A stretch of DNA of 41,861 nt from Pseudomonadota bacterium (GTDB taxonomy: Bacteria > Pseudomonadota > Gammaproteobacteria > Burkholderiales > Burkholderiaceae_D): contig JAFAGG010000042.1 of assembly GCA_023422955.1 (NCBI GenBank), positions 1 through 41,861 on the forward strand. The letters run 5' to 3'. Under the pieces are notes generated by a model. It was not told the origin of the DNA and searched no databases. It saw only the letters and a program-made list of their open reading frames with translations. Positions 39,991-41,861 of this stretch are shown in pieces. Position numbers and translations under genes: made by a program. Numbering within the stretch: the first letter of the stretch is position 1; every line of letters starts with the position of its first letter.

Positions 39991-41362
39991 ATCCGACGAC
40001 TGGCATCTCAGAATCGAACGCGCGCTGAAGGATTGCCTGGCGCGCGTTTGTTTTTCAACCAGTCCGCCGGCGGTGGCTGTCGCTTATAGCGGCGGACTGG
40101 ATTCCTCCGTATTGCTGCACTGGCTGCATCGTTTCTCGCAGCAGCATCCGCTGAAAGTCTTCGCCTTCCATATTCATCACGGCTTGAATCCTCAGGCCGA
40201 TAGCTGGCTTGCGCACTGCGAGCGAATTGCTTGTTCTTTCGGCGTCTCCTTCGCTGCTTGCAAGGTCGTGGTGGATGCCGGTTCGGGCCTAGGTGTGGAA
40301 GAGGCGGCGAGACGTGCGCGTTATGCCGCGCTGGGTGAATTGTGCCGTGAGCATGGCGTTCCTCTGCTGCTGATTGCGCATCACGAAGACGATCAGGCTG
40401 AAACGGTGCTGATGCAATTGCTGCGCGGCGCTGGTCTGCCAGGATTGTCGGGCATGCCTTCCTGCATGCAAAAACATGAGTTGCTGGGCGAGGGCGTGGC
40501 ACTGGCCCGTCCGCTGCTGACGGTCGCGCGCCGCACGCTGGAGGCGGAAGCAGCCCGTCTCGCGCTCCCTCACATCCACGATGATTCGAATGACGACATC
40601 GCCTATCGCCGCAACGCGATCCGTCATCGCATCATGCCCGCCATGCGCGAACTGTTTCCCTCCTACTCGAATTGCATTCACCGCAGCAGCCTGCATGCGC
40701 AGCAGGCGCAGAGGCTGTTGGAGGAACTTGCAGGGATGGATCTGCAACGCAGTACCTGCAGCGATGAGCAAGGCGGCTTGAATCTCGATGTGCTCAGGAA
40801 TTTGTCCGGGGATCGAGTCGATAATCTGCTGCGTTATTGGCTGAGCGGGCAAGGCATGCATCTGCCTTCCCACGCGCAGTTGCAGCAGATCCGCCGGCAG
40901 ATGCTGCATGCCGTGCCGGATAGCGAGCCGCTTTATGCCGGCGGCGAATTTCGCGTGCGCCGTATCGGTATGCGTTTAGTCCTGGAAGAAAATGCCGGGG
41001 AGCCGCCCAGTCTCGGACAAACGCTCGTATGGCGCGGTGAAGCGAGCATAAGTGTGCCGGAATGGAAAGGGCGCCTGGTGTTTCAGGAGGGCGCGCCACT
41101 TGGTGTCGATGCCCAATGTCTGCGAGAAGGCGCCATAGTGTTGCATCCGCGCAGCGGGCAGGAACGATTGAAGCTTGCGGCCAATCGGCCCAGCAGAACG
41201 CTCAAGAATCTTTATCAGGAAGCCGGCCTGTTCCCGGCAGAAAGACGTTGGTTACCGTTGGTTTCGCTGCAAGATCGGCTGATTTTTGCCGCCGGGCTGG
41301 GAATGGACATTCGTCATCTTGGCGCCTCGCCCGGCGTGGTGCTGCACTGGGAAAAGCTATGA
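39956..41362 (+). CDS. tilS: tRNA(Ile)-lysidine synthetase TilS
   Basis: Modifies C34 of the CAU-anticodon tRNA-Ile to lysidine so that it reads AUA. The 468-residue protein has the PP-loop SGGLDSS at 45-51, the FHIHHGLNPQ motif, the ATP-pyrophosphatase core to about residue 230, a middle helical region and the TilS C-terminal domain (about 390-468, LKLAANRPSRTLKNLYQEAGLFP). I chose ATG 39956, which overlaps accA by 35 bases, because no other start codon precedes the PP-loop at a suitable distance. The accA–tilS pair is standard in betaproteobacteria. Confidence 0.95.
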   Translation: MASSRKSARRIESDDWHLRIERALKDCLARVCFSTSPPAVAVAYSGGLDSSVLLHWLHRFSQQHPLKVFAFHIHHGLNPQADSWLAHCERIACSFGVSFAACKVVVDAGSGLGVEEAARRARYAALGELCREHGVPLLLIAHHEDDQAETVLMQLLRGAGLPGLSGMPSCMQKHELLGEGVALARPLLTVARRTLEAEAARLALPHIHDDSNDDIAYRRNAIRHRIMPAMRELFPSYSNCIHRSSLHAQQAQRLLEELAGMDLQRSTCSDEQGGLNLDVLRNLSGDRVDNLLRYWLSGQGMHLPSHAQLQQIRRQMLHAVPDSEPLYAGGEFRVRRIGMRLVLEENAGEPPSLGQTLVWRGEASISVPEWKGRLVFQEGAPLGVDAQCLREGAIVLHPRSGQERLKLAANRPSRTLKNLYQEAGLFPAERRWLPLVSLQDRLIFAAGLGMDIRHLGASPGVVLHWEKL

Positions 41363-41390
41363 ACCATGCGGGTTTGCGCCCGTAAATTGC

Positions 41391-41419
41391 TTGACACACG
41401 GCATTGCCGCTTGTTTAAT
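41391..41419 (+). promoter_or_regulatory. Near-consensus sigma-70 promoter for the HU gene
   Basis: A perfect -35 TTGACA (41391-41396) and TTTAAT -10 (41414-41419) are 17 bases apart. Predicted start is near 41426, giving a leader of about 85 bases. This strength fits the high abundance of HU. Confidence 0.9.
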
Positions 41420-41510
41420 ACCACTTGCAAGTCTACACACCTGCGTAACTGGGCGGATATTACGATAACGATAGACGCCGTCCGCTTTCAATTTCATGAG
41501 GGGAGTCTAA

Positions 41511-41783
41511 GTGAACAAAACCGAATTGATCGACCACATTGCCAGCTCGGCCGATATTTCCAAAGCAGCTGCAACGCGCGGCCTCGAAGCATTTCTCGGC
41601 GCGGTAAAAAGCACCTTGAAGAAAAACGGTACTGTCACCCTGGTGGGTTTCGGCACCTTCTCCGTTGGCAAGCGCGCAGCCCGTACCGGTCGCAATCCGC
41701 GCACCAATGAACCGATCAAGATCAAAGCCGCTAAGGTTCCCAAATTTAAGCCTGGCAAAGCCTTGAAAGATGCGGTAAACTAA
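41511..41783 (+). CDS. hupB: DNA-binding protein HU
   Basis: Small histone-like protein that bends and compacts DNA as a dimer. The 90-residue product has the family's full length, starts MNKTELIDHIA and carries the DNA-clasping GFGTFSVGKRAARTGRNPRT arm with the conserved RNP sequence and the C-terminal PKFKPGKALKDAVN. The start is GTG at 41511, with a strong GAGGGGAG site six bases upstream. It is transcribed from the near-consensus promoter above and is followed by a short hairpin and a tRNA. The assignment as HU rather than IHF rests on the overall sequence; the alpha/beta type is a guess. Confidence 0.95.
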   Translation: MNKTELIDHIASSADISKAAATRGLEAFLGAVKSTLKKNGTVTLVGFGTFSVGKRAARTGRNPRTNEPIKIKAAKVPKFKPGKALKDAVN

Positions 41784-41789
41784 CGGCTC

Positions 41790-41814
41790 TTTTGGCGCGG
41801 TGACAGCGCCAAAA
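41790..41814 (+). terminator. Hairpin after the HU gene
   Basis: TTTTGGCGC (41790-41798) and GCGCCAAAA (41806-41814) form a perfect 9-bp stem with a 7-base loop. Only three T residues follow, so termination may be leaky into the adjacent tRNA. Confidence 0.55.
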
Positions 41815-41835
41815 TTTGGCTGGCTAAGTTTCAAA

Positions 41836-41861
41836 GGGTGCTTAGCTCAGTTGGTAGAGCG
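41836..41861 (+). tRNA. tRNA, 5' part only, truncated by window end (probably tRNA-Val)
   Basis: The last 26 bases form the acceptor 5' strand GGGTGCT followed by a D-arm, TAGCTCAGTTGGTAGAGCG, which is characteristic of tRNAs. The anticodon lies outside the window. The GGGTGCTTAGCTCAG opening resembles tRNA-Val of betaproteobacteria, but the amino acid cannot be proven here. Confidence 0.8.

Overview
The window is a gene-dense chromosomal segment of a betaproteobacterium, most likely order Burkholderiales and probably family Oxalobacteraceae. This rests on gene order and protein character: lpdA–zapE, surE–pcm–nlpD, ndk–rlmN–pilF–rodZ–ispG–hisS–yfgM-like–bamB–der–hfq–hflX–hflK–hflC–DUF2065–hisZ–purA, rnr–rlmB, lpxH–ppiB–ppiA–cysS, and accA–tilS are arrangements I associate with that group. 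HisZ beside PurA and a small DUF2065 gene after hflC are typical. No phage, transposon, integron, CRISPR array or rRNA operon is visible. Nearly all the sequence is housekeeping.

Layout. 1–3602: lpdA (E3 subunit, tail of a 2-oxoacid dehydrogenase operon), a glycine-rich lipoprotein, a strong terminator, zapE and a second lipoprotein. 3623–6841: a PP2C-type phosphatase (minus) diverges from a YoaA/DinG Fe-S helicase across a structured 381-base gap. 7090–9493: surE, pcm and nlpD. rpoS, which often follows nlpD, is missing and is replaced by a palindrome-rich gap and a PolB-type 3'-5' exonuclease. 10525–12645: rlmD converges on a Bax-inhibitor-1 family membrane protein (minus), with a shared terminator. 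12869–22064: ndk, then the run rlmN to der, covering rRNA/tRNA methylation, type IV pilus assembly, cell shape, isoprenoid synthesis, histidyl-tRNA synthesis, outer-membrane assembly and ribosome GTPase functions. 22193–29033: hfq, hflX, hflKC, DUF2065, hisZ, purA and a phosphoribosyltransferase, closed by a terminator. 29195–29816: a DUF2237 gene and a tRNA-Leu(CAG) on the minus strand. 29981–34698: rnr, rlmB, cysE and yceH. 34709–36648 (minus): ppiA, ppiB and lpxH. 36934–41362: cysS, a HhH-GPD DNA glycosylase, accA and tilS. 41511–41861: an HU gene with a near-consensus promoter and the first 26 bases of a tRNA cut by the window edge.

How genes work together. Several pairs are functional partners: BamB and the YfgM-like protein (envelope biogenesis, fused in time by a shared operon), HflK with HflC (FtsH modulators), Hfq and HflX (RNA and ribosome control), rnr with rlmB (RNA decay and rRNA methylation), ppiA and ppiB (periplasmic and cytoplasmic versions of one cyclophilin fold). 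Two HisRS-fold proteins occur in the same window: the enzyme HisS and its catalytically inactive relative HisZ.

I did not find a convincing undescribed biological system. The most interesting leftovers are non-coding: the structured PP2C/helicase divergent gap, the palindrome cluster where rpoS might be expected, a possible leaderless surE mRNA, two sets of tandem triplicate repeats flanking ppiA, and a hairpin built from two facing stop codons. Among proteins, the histidine-rich tail of HisS, the extended N-terminus of Pcm and two small uncharacterised lipoproteins deserve a look.
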